A stretch of DNA of 27,898 nucleotides, taken from the NCBI GenBank assembly GCA_023426245.1, contig JAFABB010000021.1:1-27898 (forward strand), in the 5' to 3' direction. This stretch comes from Bacillota bacterium. GTDB lineage: Bacteria; Bacillota; UBA4882; UBA8346. Both the position numbers and the translations under genes were made by a program. Of the stretch, positions 7,722 through 14,453 are shown one piece after another (positions within the stretch are counted from its first letter, which is position 1; each line of letters starts with the position of its first letter). The notes under the pieces were generated by a model. That model was not told where the DNA came from. It saw nothing but the letters and a program-made list of their open reading frames with translations, and ran no database searches.

Positions 7722-8092
7722 ATCGAGAGCTGATTTGCATCGGTTGTCCCATGGGTTGCCATCTGACTGTGACGGTAGAAAAAAATGAAGTTATTGAAGT
7801 GGCTGGCAATACCTGTCCCAGGGGAGCGGAGTATGCGCGAAACGAATGTACGAACCCAGTCCGCATGCTTACTACAACTGTGAATATTAGAGGGGCGATG
7901 TACCCGCTATTGTCCGTCAGGACTACGAAACCGATTCCCAAGACGATGTTAAAAGAGAGCGTAAATTATTTGCGGGAGATTCAAGTAAAAGCGCCTGTCC
8001 AAGCAGGCGAAGTTATTGTAAAAAATATTCTGAATACCGGGGCCGATATTATTGCCACCAAGAATCTGGAGAGTGATAGTCGAAAACGATGA
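7718..8092 (+). CDS. DUF1667 protein, probable iron-sulfur subunit of the G3P oxidation module
   Basis: The 124-residue product begins with ELICIGCPMGCHLTV, followed by NTCPRGAEYARNEC. C-x2-C-x3-C plus a later Cys-Pro resembles the N-terminal [4Fe-4S] binding pattern of molybdopterin oxidoreductases, so a cluster is likely though not proved. The remainder (RMLTTTVNIRGAMYPLLSVRTTKPIPK) is typical of the DUF1667 family. Its ATG overlaps the preceding stop as ATGA, indicating translational coupling. DUF1667 genes are commonly next to this pair of FAD proteins in anaerobes, which supports a role as an electron-transfer subunit. Confidence 0.85.
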   Translation: MNRELICIGCPMGCHLTVTVEKNEVIEVAGNTCPRGAEYARNECTNPVRMLTTTVNIRGAMYPLLSVRTTKPIPKTMLKESVNYLREIQVKAPVQAGEVIVKNILNTGADIIATKNLESDSRKR

Positions 8093-8308
8093 AAGAATTT
8101 TCAAAACAGCCGCCTGAAGCGTTTCAAACCGAGTGTCTAAACAAGGGGCAAGATATGACATGGTTACATTTTCGCTTTTGCGGTTTCCCCAAAGCGCCTT
8201 GCCGGAATTTTAACCTTTCAAACTGAAAGCGGGGAAAAAATCGCTCTTGAAAAGGCAGTTGAAAATAATTTCTAGTTTGATTTTCGGAAATGAAATATGC
8301 ATTCCAAT

Positions 8309-8349
8309 AAATACCCTAAGTCCCTTTAAAGACTGGGGTATTTGTTTTT
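8309..8349 (+). terminator. Intrinsic terminator of the G3P oxidation operon
   Basis: AAATACCC (8309-8316) pairs with GGGTATTT (8336-8343), with an inner AGTC/GACT stem (8319-8322 with 8331-8334), then TGTTTTT. It lies more than 200 bp past the last stop. Confidence 0.85.
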
Positions 8350-8371
8350 GACGATGACCGATGAACTCTGA

Positions 8372-8398
8372 TTGAGTTATGCCAGGGTCCGGTATAAT
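8372..8398 (+). promoter_or_regulatory. Candidate promoter of lpxB
   Basis: A perfect TATAAT lies at 8393-8398. TTGAGT at 8372-8377 is the best -35, but the 15-bp spacing is short. The downstream gene starts about 85 bp later. Confidence 0.4.
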
Positions 8399-8489
8399 AA
8401 ACAGATGAAGGAAAAGAAATTTCTTGGAAAGGAATTTGGGCGAATTTCCAGAATTGACTTGATAATGATTTTGTAAATAAGGAGTAAGA

Positions 8490-9647
8490 ATGATGAAAAA
8501 GCCGGTTATTTTTTTATCAACCTGGGAATTTTCCGGGGATATGCATGGCGCGGTTTTACTAACCGAATTAAAAAAATTATTCCCTGAAGCCCTTTTTTAT
8601 GGAATCGGGGGAAAGAGAATGGCCGAGATCGGAATGGAAATTATTTTGGATCCCACGAAGGGAAGTACCGTGGGGTTTACTGAGGCTTTGAAAAATTTAA
8701 CCAAAGCCTCCCGCTTAATTAAAATGATAAAAACCCAGTGGAAACAGCGCCGTCCCGATGTGGTGATTTGGCTGGATTCCGGAGGGTTTAATTTGAAAGT
8801 AGCCAAAGAAGCTAAAACCTTGGGAATACAGGTAGTCTGTATGTTTTCCCCATCGGCCTGGGGTTATTGGGAAAGCCGGGCCGTGAAACTGAGTGAACGG
8901 GTGAAATTATTATTGGCTGTATTACCGTTCGAGGCAGACTTTTACCGGAAGTTCGGGACCAATGTAACCTATGTGGGTCACCCGTTGATTGATCGGGTCG
9001 TCGCATCCAATCCGGAGGCATTCCGCAAGCGGATCGGAATCAATCCCGGCCAGCAATTAGTGGCTTTAATGCCCGGAAGCCGCCGGCAAGAACTGGCTAA
9101 TCTTTTACCGGTGATGTTGGAAGCCGCTTCCGAACTCAATAAAGTGCTGGACATCCAATGGGTTTTGCCTTTGGCGGGTTCCATCGACCAGGAGTATCTC
9201 GATTCGATCGTGAATCAATATCAAGTTAAATTAACCATCATTCATGAAGGCGTTTATGATTTATTGGCCGCCGCGGATGGAGCCGTGATTTCGTCAGGAA
9301 CAGCCACCCTGGAGGCGGCAATTTTAAATACCCCGATGGTGGTTGTTTACCGGCTATCCAAATTAACTTTAAGTATTTATCGGATGCTGCAAACTAAGGA
9401 ACAGAGAGCAAAAGGGCTCCCTCTCATTGGGTTACCCAATATTATTATGGGACGGGAAATTGTGTCGGAGTTGAAACAGGAGAATCTTACCGCCGACAAT
9501 GTGGCCCGTGAGTTGCGGCATATGTTAAATGATTCTGATTATAATGCCAAGCTTCGAAAAGAATTGCGAGAAGTACGGGAATTAATCGGGCCCAAAGGTG
9601 TTATGGCAAGAGCTGCTAAAGAAATTGCTAGACTTATAGAAGAATAA
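8490..9647 (+). CDS. lpxB: Lipid-A-disaccharide synthase family protein LpxB
   Basis: The 385-residue product follows the LpxB plan (GT19). The N-terminal ESGD-type motif appears as TWEFSGDMHGAVLLTEL, then FYGIGGKRMAEIGME, GFTEALKNL, the DSGGFNLKVAKEAK segment, FSPSAWGYWESRAVKL in place of the usual SPSVWAW motif, YVGHPLIDRV, LMPGSRRQELANLLPVML and the C-terminal ISSGTATLEAAILNTPMVVVYR. It would join UDP-diacylglucosamine and lipid X on the inner membrane face, which implies an outer membrane. The changed residues near WAW and AGEASGD mean that a related glycolipid substrate is possible. The start is ATGATG after GGAG. No other lpx gene is in the window; the gene appears monocistronic. Confidence 0.85.
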   Translation: MMKKPVIFLSTWEFSGDMHGAVLLTELKKLFPEALFYGIGGKRMAEIGMEIILDPTKGSTVGFTEALKNLTKASRLIKMIKTQWKQRRPDVVIWLDSGGFNLKVAKEAKTLGIQVVCMFSPSAWGYWESRAVKLSERVKLLLAVLPFEADFYRKFGTNVTYVGHPLIDRVVASNPEAFRKRIGINPGQQLVALMPGSRRQELANLLPVMLEAASELNKVLDIQWVLPLAGSIDQEYLDSIVNQYQVKLTIIHEGVYDLLAAADGAVISSGTATLEAAILNTPMVVVYRLSKLTLSIYRMLQTKEQRAKGLPLIGLPNIIMGREIVSELKQENLTADNVARELRHMLNDSDYNAKLRKELREVRELIGPKGVMARAAKEIARLIEE

Positions 9648-9739
9648 TACATTATCAGATTTAAAATGATGAGACGATCTTTAATTGTTCTAGTTTCATA
9701 GAGTATATATTGGATAATATGTTTTTAAGGAGATGGAAA

Positions 9740-9829
9740 ATGAATACCAAACAAAAGCAAGATGCGCGTCTCCATGCAAAGCTGGTAGCTTTGGCGACAT
9801 TTGCATGGAGGAATGAGCTGTCTCATTAA
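9740..9829 (+). CDS. Possible 29-residue peptide or decayed gene start
   Basis: AAGGAG at 9727-9732 stands 7 bases before an ATG, giving a lysine- and alanine-rich peptide beginning MNTKQKQDARLHAKLVALAT and ending at TAA 9827. Its coding sequence contains an 11-bp perfect inverted repeat and its end runs into the left arm of another, so it may be a remnant cut by an insertion, or an RNA element rather than a gene. No family recognised. Confidence 0.3.
   Translation: MNTKQKQDARLHAKLVALATFAWRNELSH
9770..9810 (+). repeat. 11-bp inverted repeat with 19-nt loop
   Basis: CTCCATGCAAA (9770-9780) and TTTGCATGGAG (9800-9810) are perfect complements; the loop begins GCTGGTAGC, which itself can pair GCT/AGC. 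As RNA this is a stable hairpin. There is no T tract directly after it. Confidence 0.75.
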
Positions 9830-9916
9830 AAATTTTTTGCTATTCGTTGATGCATTCATTAAAGCAATAGGGTGGTTTTAATAGCATTTGATTTTAAAAT
9901 ACTATTGTGAGACAGC
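9817..9916. repeat. 100-bp element bounded by a 10-bp perfect inverted repeat
   Basis: AGCTGTCTCA and TGAGACAGCT bound a very AT-rich segment that encodes nothing. The ends are reminiscent of the GGCTGTCTYAAAAG-type arms also seen at 20584-20622. Size and ends would suit a MITE, but no target-site duplication is visible at the borders (left flank GGAATG, right flank TCCAGT). Confidence 0.45.
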
Positions 9917-9980
9917 TTCCAGTCGCCGATTTTTGTGCCGGCTTTGCTACTTGATATTAAAGATCAAGGAGTGGGCTTGC

Positions 9981-10244
9981 ATGAAATATACTAATGCCAA
10001 TCGGATTTTGCCGGATTCTTTGGTGAAAGAATTGCAAAACTATATCCAGGGGGAATATATCTATATTCCGATGAAAAAAGGGTGCCGCAGAAATTGGGGA
10101 CAATTATCGGGCTACCGAAATGAGCTCCAAAGAAGGAATATGGAAATCGTCAAGAAATATCGAAACGGTGTTTCTGTAGAAATTCTTTCAAACACGTTTG
10201 GTTTATCGGTTTATGCAATTCGAAAAATAATCTATAAAAAGTAG
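9981..10244 (+). CDS. CD3324-type small helix-turn-helix protein
   Basis: The 87-residue product begins MKYTNANRILPDSLVKELQ, continues with YIQGEYIYIPMKKG and WGQLSGYRNELQRRN, and ends with a helix-turn-helix at about residues 62-86 (SVEILSNTFGLSVYAIRKII). This is the recognisable pattern of the small CD3324 family of clostridia, related to Mor-type regulators; its targets are unknown. The ATG at 9981 is chosen over an upstream frame because AAGGAG lies 9 bases before it and the upstream extension crosses the inverted repeat arm. It is followed by its own terminator and seems to be a single-gene unit. Confidence 0.75.
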   Translation: MKYTNANRILPDSLVKELQNYIQGEYIYIPMKKGCRRNWGQLSGYRNELQRRNMEIVKKYRNGVSVEILSNTFGLSVYAIRKIIYKK

Positions 10245-10253
10245 GTAATCAGT

Positions 10254-10284
10254 AGGGCTACGTCAAGTAGCCCTTATTTTATTG
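10254..10284 (+). terminator. Intrinsic terminator after the CD3324-type gene
   Basis: AGGGCTAC (10254-10261) pairs with GTAGCCCT (10267-10274) over a five-base loop, followed by TATTTTATT. Confidence 0.88.
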
Positions 10285-10384
10285 ATAAAGAATAATACAG
10301 CAGAATGCTGTGTATTTGATATTATATCAAGGTTTGCTATTCTTATCATGAAAGGATTGATTGAAACAGAAAAGAGGCCAGACG

Positions 10385-11716
10385 ATGAATATGATAAAAA
10401 CCGGAGTCCGGATGGGATTCTCGGAGGTAAATATAACACCGGCTGTTTCCATGGAACTCATAGGTTTTGACCGGCAGGATAATCTTTCAAGGGGAATTCT
10501 TGATAAACTGATTGCCCAGATCGTGGTTTGGGATGATCAGACTCAGAAAACTTGTATCGTATCCATTGATAGTATAGGCTTTACAGCTGAGAAATCCAAC
10601 TTTCTCCGTGAGGTTATTGCCGATAGGCTTTGTACTAATCGTGAGAAAGTTATGTTATGCTTTTCCCATACTCATTCTGCTCCTGATGCCGGTAACGAAA
10701 AAGGATATTATGATTTTATTTGCGCGCAGATATTGAAGGGAATTGACGAGTCAATGAAGACGCTGGCACCTGTTAAAGCGGTTTGGGGTATTGCAAAAGC
10801 CGATATTGGAATCAATAGGAGAAATCAAACCGGTATCCTGGATAGAATAATCGGAGTACTCAAAATCGCGAATGCAATGACCAATCAGTTAAGATTGGTT
10901 ATTTTAAGAGTTACGGCACATGCCAATGTCCTAACCAGTGATAACTATCTTGTTTCTGCTGATTTTTTCGGAGCTACCCGGGAATTGTTGGAAAAGAAGT
11001 ATGATTGCAAAATTATGTTGACTCAAGGCGGATCCGGTAATGTCCGGCCTAAGTATCAACATTCGGATGCCATTTTTATGGAAGAACATCCCCATGAGGC
11101 TATGATGATGATGGAAACTCCGGATATCTTAAAGAAAAGGTTTGATGAGAGCATGGATGCATTAGCGAAAATGGCAACTGAAATTGAAGAAGCTCTAAGG
11201 GCAGTGATGGATAGTATTATTCCAGAACCCATTTGCAGCGTGGATATGTTTTCGGAAGTACAATCTTTTTCTGCCGCTGTACCGACAATGAAAAGGGCTG
11301 GAGAAATCGCTGATGAAGCATTGAGGGAAGCCGGTATCGACGGAATTAAATGGTTTGAGGAAGTTGAAAGACTGCACATGAAACAAATTGACCACCAGAT
11401 TTCAAACATGGAAATACAATTTTTTATATTAAATGACGGTTGTTTGTGCGGTGTGGCCGATGAGGTGATGTGTGAAGTCTCGCTCGATATTTTGCAAAAG
11501 GTAAAGAATCAGATCATTTTCTTTGGAGGATATACAAACGGCTGTGAGGGGTACCTTCCAACCAAAGAAGAATATCAAAAAGGCGGATATGAAGTTTTGT
11601 GGTCTTATTTAGTATATTACAGGTATCACGGCCGTATCATGCCCCTAAATAGTGACACGGCTGAAAGATTAGCGACATTCATCGCTGCAAAGTGGAACAA
11701 AATAGCAACGATTTAG
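10385..11716 (+). CDS. Neutral/alkaline ceramidase N-terminal-like protein, cytoplasmic
   Basis: The 443-residue product opens with VRMGFSEVNITPAVSMELIGF, the entry motif of the non-lysosomal ceramidase fold (which normally reads G..D.TP....L.G). CFSHTHSAPDAG supplies the histidines of the zinc site, LRVTAHANVLTSDN supplies the second metal histidine, and TQGGSGNVRPKY is the usual loop after it. FFGGYTNGCEGYLPTKEEYQKGGYE matches the family's NgY.gYlPt...y..gGYE motif near the end, with its tyrosine. There is no signal peptide, and the C-terminal domain of true ceramidases is missing, so the substrate need not be ceramide. The ATG at 10385 follows AGAGG; a TTG at 10361 has no RBS. No functional neighbour. 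Confidence 0.75.
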   Translation: MNMIKTGVRMGFSEVNITPAVSMELIGFDRQDNLSRGILDKLIAQIVVWDDQTQKTCIVSIDSIGFTAEKSNFLREVIADRLCTNREKVMLCFSHTHSAPDAGNEKGYYDFICAQILKGIDESMKTLAPVKAVWGIAKADIGINRRNQTGILDRIIGVLKIANAMTNQLRLVILRVTAHANVLTSDNYLVSADFFGATRELLEKKYDCKIMLTQGGSGNVRPKYQHSDAIFMEEHPHEAMMMMETPDILKKRFDESMDALAKMATEIEEALRAVMDSIIPEPICSVDMFSEVQSFSAAVPTMKRAGEIADEALREAGIDGIKWFEEVERLHMKQIDHQISNMEIQFFILNDGCLCGVADEVMCEVSLDILQKVKNQIIFFGGYTNGCEGYLPTKEEYQKGGYEVLWSYLVYYRYHGRIMPLNSDTAERLATFIAAKWNKIATI

Positions 11717-11872
11717 TCCTTTCATGAGATTGAGTTCTTATGAGAGTAATCCGTAAAGTAAACTGGGAAGCGGTACTCGTTCTTGTTTTTATGAGCAGAG
11801 TTCCTACAAAAATAGTAATACTCATCCAACCGCTTGAATAAAAAGTAGGGAACAGTGGGGGGGTGGGTGTTG

Positions 11873-12847
11873 ATGCAGATTATTTTCTTAGGGCCCAAAC
11901 GGCTACGATTATTAGTAGTTGGTTTAATTAGTATGGTTCTTGTTACTGGAATTATGATGAACTGGGAGCAAATAGCCAGGAGAGTTATGGGGGTAAAGGC
12001 CGGGGTGGAATTGGAAGGTCAGCCACTCCAAGGGTTGCTTCCGAATGAAGTTGCCGATCTTATCAAATTGTTGGCCAGTAAGATTGATCGCCCTGCCAGG
12101 AATGCCTTTTATTATACAGAAAGCGGCGAAATTATTCCAGCCCAAGCTGGTAAAATGGTGGATATTGCTCAGAATGTAAACCGTATTTTTAGCGCCAGGC
12201 CTGGAACTCATTTGAAATTAATGGTCAATGAAATTAATCCCATGATATCGGAAGAAATTTTTAAACCGGTCTATCATGGTAAAACCAATGTTCCCCGGGT
12301 AGCTTTAGCGATTAATGTCGCCTGGGGAGAAGAGTATTTGGGACAAATTTTGAAAACTTTAAAAACCGAAAAGGTCAAAGCTACATTTTTTTTGGTAGGT
12401 TCTTGGGTGAAAGCATTTCCGGAATTAGTAAAGAATATCGCCGATGATGGGCACGAAATTGCCAATCATGGTTTGTATCACGGGCATCCGGAACAAATGA
12501 GCCAGGATGAGTTGAAAAAATTAATTTTGGATAATTCCGCATTACTTACATCCATTATTAGGAAAAAGCCGGCCTCCTTATTCGCCCCGCCATATGGAGA
12601 ATTGAATTCATTGATTGTTAATGTAGCCGGAAGCCTCAATTATCGTACAATAATGTGGTCGGTAGACACTATTGATTGGAAGAATCCAACCCCGGAGGTT
12701 CTGTTAAACCGGGTTTTAGCAAGGATTGAACCTGGTGGAATCATTTTACTCCATCCCACCATGGCTTCGAAAGAAGCATTACCCAGTTTGATTCGTTCAT
12801 TACGTAAAAAAGGCTTGGAACCCGGAACTGTTAGTTCAGTTTTGTAA
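11873..12847 (+). CDS. ylxY: YlxY-type polysaccharide deacetylase family protein
   Basis: The 324-residue product has an N-terminal membrane anchor (about residues 14-32) and a NodB-type deacetylase domain from about residue 140. VKATFFLVGSWVKAFPELV, GHEIANHGLYHGHP, FAPPYGE, MWSVDTIDWKNP and GGIILLHPT are the NodB motifs in order. The first motif, normally TFDDGP with the catalytic aspartates, is INVAWGEEYL here, as I remember for YlxY orthologues; chemistry may therefore be lost or altered. The neighbours M16 peptidase and dut reproduce the Firmicute pnp-ylxY-mlpA-dut neighbourhood, which supports the name. The ATG at 11873 is preceded by a G-rich RBS. Confidence 0.82.
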   Translation: MQIIFLGPKRLRLLVVGLISMVLVTGIMMNWEQIARRVMGVKAGVELEGQPLQGLLPNEVADLIKLLASKIDRPARNAFYYTESGEIIPAQAGKMVDIAQNVNRIFSARPGTHLKLMVNEINPMISEEIFKPVYHGKTNVPRVALAINVAWGEEYLGQILKTLKTEKVKATFFLVGSWVKAFPELVKNIADDGHEIANHGLYHGHPEQMSQDELKKLILDNSALLTSIIRKKPASLFAPPYGELNSLIVNVAGSLNYRTIMWSVDTIDWKNPTPEVLLNRVLARIEPGGIILLHPTMASKEALPSLIRSLRKKGLEPGTVSSVL

Positions 12848-12857
12848 CCCATATAGG

Positions 12858-12893
12858 AAAAATCCCCCATTGAGAACCCAAGGGGGGATTTTT
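12858..12893. terminator. Bidirectional terminator between ylxY and the GH18 gene
   Basis: An 11-bp stem (AAAAAATCCCCC-type arm ending 12868, with GGGGGATTTTT at 12883-12893) has A on the left and T on the right. The two flanking genes converge here, so it can serve both strands. Confidence 0.85.
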
Positions 12894-12930
12894 GTCCGTC
12901 GGTAATTTAAGATTGTAAACTAATTTTTAC

Positions 12931-14226
12931 CTACATGATGGCTTGTTGGATAGTCTTCCAGATTCCCGAATCTTCATAGCCTAACCGCCATACCGCAACA
13001 CCACGTAGGTTATATTTCTTTACCAATTCTGCTTTATGGGAAGTACTATAATTATTTTCATACCATACTTCGTGAGTTTTTCCCCAGCTCCGGTAAGTGA
13101 AGTAAGGAACCCGATACTTGGAACTCCATTTGGGAGCGATTTTATATTTTCGGATTAAGTTTTGAATTCCCTGAGAATGTAAAGCTTTGCCGGAGCCCCA
13201 ACTCCAATCGTAGCCGTAAGCTGCAATTCCCAAGACAATTTTATAACTGGGAATTGAATTCAGCGAATATTGGATGACTTTTTCCACCCATGGATAAGAA
13301 GCAACGGGACCGGCCGGACCTTTGGAATAATGTTCATCATAAGTCATAATCATTACTTGATCCAAATAAGGAGCCAATGCTTTGTAATCGAAAGCTCCGG
13401 ATTGATTGGAAGTCCGATCGTCATAGGTCTTGGCGGGCACTGAAGCTGTGACCAACAAATGCCTCGGACGCAATTGTGAAGCCAGTTCACTAAAAAAAGC
13501 AGTTAAATAATAACGATCCCTGGCTGGAACATTTTCAAAGTCAATATTGACGCCTTGATAGCCATTCTCAACCAACATCCGGGTAATCCCGTTTACAGCC
13601 CGGGAGCGCGCCGTTGGTTTTGATAGCATCTGATGGATGGTGTTGCTGTTGAAATTGTTCCCGCTTATATTGTTGATTAAGGCCAAAGTATTCGCACCGG
13701 CTGAACGGGCTAAATTCAGCGGTTTAGGATTGTGAGTGCTTTTGATGTTGCCGTACTGGTCCACTTGAAATGAAAATGGAATCACTGTATTGATCGCTCC
13801 TAAGTTTTCCGAGAGAGCCTGGTAACCTTTGGGGTCGTTGCTATAGTTTTCAACGTAATAACCGGCAATCACTTTTGATTTGGAAACATTCCCAGTTAAA
13901 TTACTGCGGATAGAAACGGTCCATTTCGGGAGCCATCCTTGTTGCGTTCCTCCATTAACTTGGACTTGGTACCAGTCTCCTTTTTCCGACAAGATTAATA
14001 CCCGAGACCCTTCCGTCATGGTGTTAATAGATGAACCGTTTTGATAGCTGTCGCGGAGCGAAGTCTGTTTGGTGGAGACTACTCCTGAACGCGGGAAGTT
14101 AGTATTTTTTATATATCCGGAATTCCCGGCATCAGAAAGCGAATGGGAGGCGGAGTTACCACCAAAAAGGCTGGATGTTAGATAAAATACCAGGGCAAGC
14201 ACTGTCGTCAATAAATTACCTTGCAT
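12931..14226 (-). CDS. Spore-type GH18 glycoside hydrolase with SH3 domain (YaaH/SleL-like)
   Basis: The 431-residue product has a signal-like N-terminus (residues 1-27), a bacterial SH3 domain at about 48-108 (VVSTKQTSLRDS, GDWYQVQVNGG, GWLPKW) and a GH18 domain at about 118-431. The catalytic motif is GVNIDFENVP (residues 225-234), keeping D229 and proton donor E231; MIMTYDEHY and GIAAYGYDW are other GH18 landmarks. This is the pattern of spore cortex-lytic N-acetylglucosaminidases and related germination enzymes, although an SH3 domain replaces the usual LysM pair. The RBS AAGGGAG lies 7 bases before the ATG on the minus strand. It is transcribed against ylxY and the M16 gene. Confidence 0.87.
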   Translation of the reverse strand: MQGNLLTTVLALVFYLTSSLFGGNSASHSLSDAGNSGYIKNTNFPRSGVVSTKQTSLRDSYQNGSSINTMTEGSRVLILSEKGDWYQVQVNGGTQQGWLPKWTVSIRSNLTGNVSKSKVIAGYYVENYSNDPKGYQALSENLGAINTVIPFSFQVDQYGNIKSTHNPKPLNLARSAGANTLALINNISGNNFNSNTIHQMLSKPTARSRAVNGITRMLVENGYQGVNIDFENVPARDRYYLTAFFSELASQLRPRHLLVTASVPAKTYDDRTSNQSGAFDYKALAPYLDQVMIMTYDEHYSKGPAGPVASYPWVEKVIQYSLNSIPSYKIVLGIAAYGYDWSWGSGKALHSQGIQNLIRKYKIAPKWSSKYRVPYFTYRSWGKTHEVWYENNYSTSHKAELVKKYNLRGVAVWRLGYEDSGIWKTIQQAIM

Positions 14227-14453
14227 TGATAACTCCCTTCGATAATGGCATCAGTGTACATGATGGTTGATGGGCTTTTCAATGGATTCGCTATTTTCCC
14301 GCCCAACCCTTTATGTACATCCAGCCAAACTCGCAATGATACGGTAATAGAGTAAAGAATTAACACTCGCTCGAAAAAGAGGATTTTAATCTCAGGACGC
14401 GAAGATCAACATAAACAAGGATTTATGTAGGTATTTCAACAAAAGGGGAAATT

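Larger units (their letters stand above)
8093..8489 (+). other. Intergenic region between the G3P operon and lpxB
   Basis: It contains the operon terminator (8309-8349) and a promoter candidate (8372-8398). At 8172-8197 CGCTTT and AAAGCG could pair, without a T tract. A 45-codon reading frame starts at 8089 overlapping the previous stop, but has no clear RBS. Confidence 0.6.
9648..9980 (+). other. Intergenic region with nested inverted repeats
   Basis: It holds a strong RBS with a 29-codon ORF (9740-9829), an 11-bp inverted repeat inside that ORF, and a 10-bp perfect inverted repeat AGCTGTCTCA/TGAGACAGCT (9817-9826 and 9907-9916) enclosing AT-rich DNA. These are described separately. I see no clear terminator directly behind lpxB. 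Confidence 0.6.

Noticed and set aside
8089..8226. 45-codon frame overlapping the DUF1667 stop as ATGA
   Set aside because: The overlap looks like coupling, but there is no RBS and the peptide has no recognisable features; a hairpin region covers its second half.
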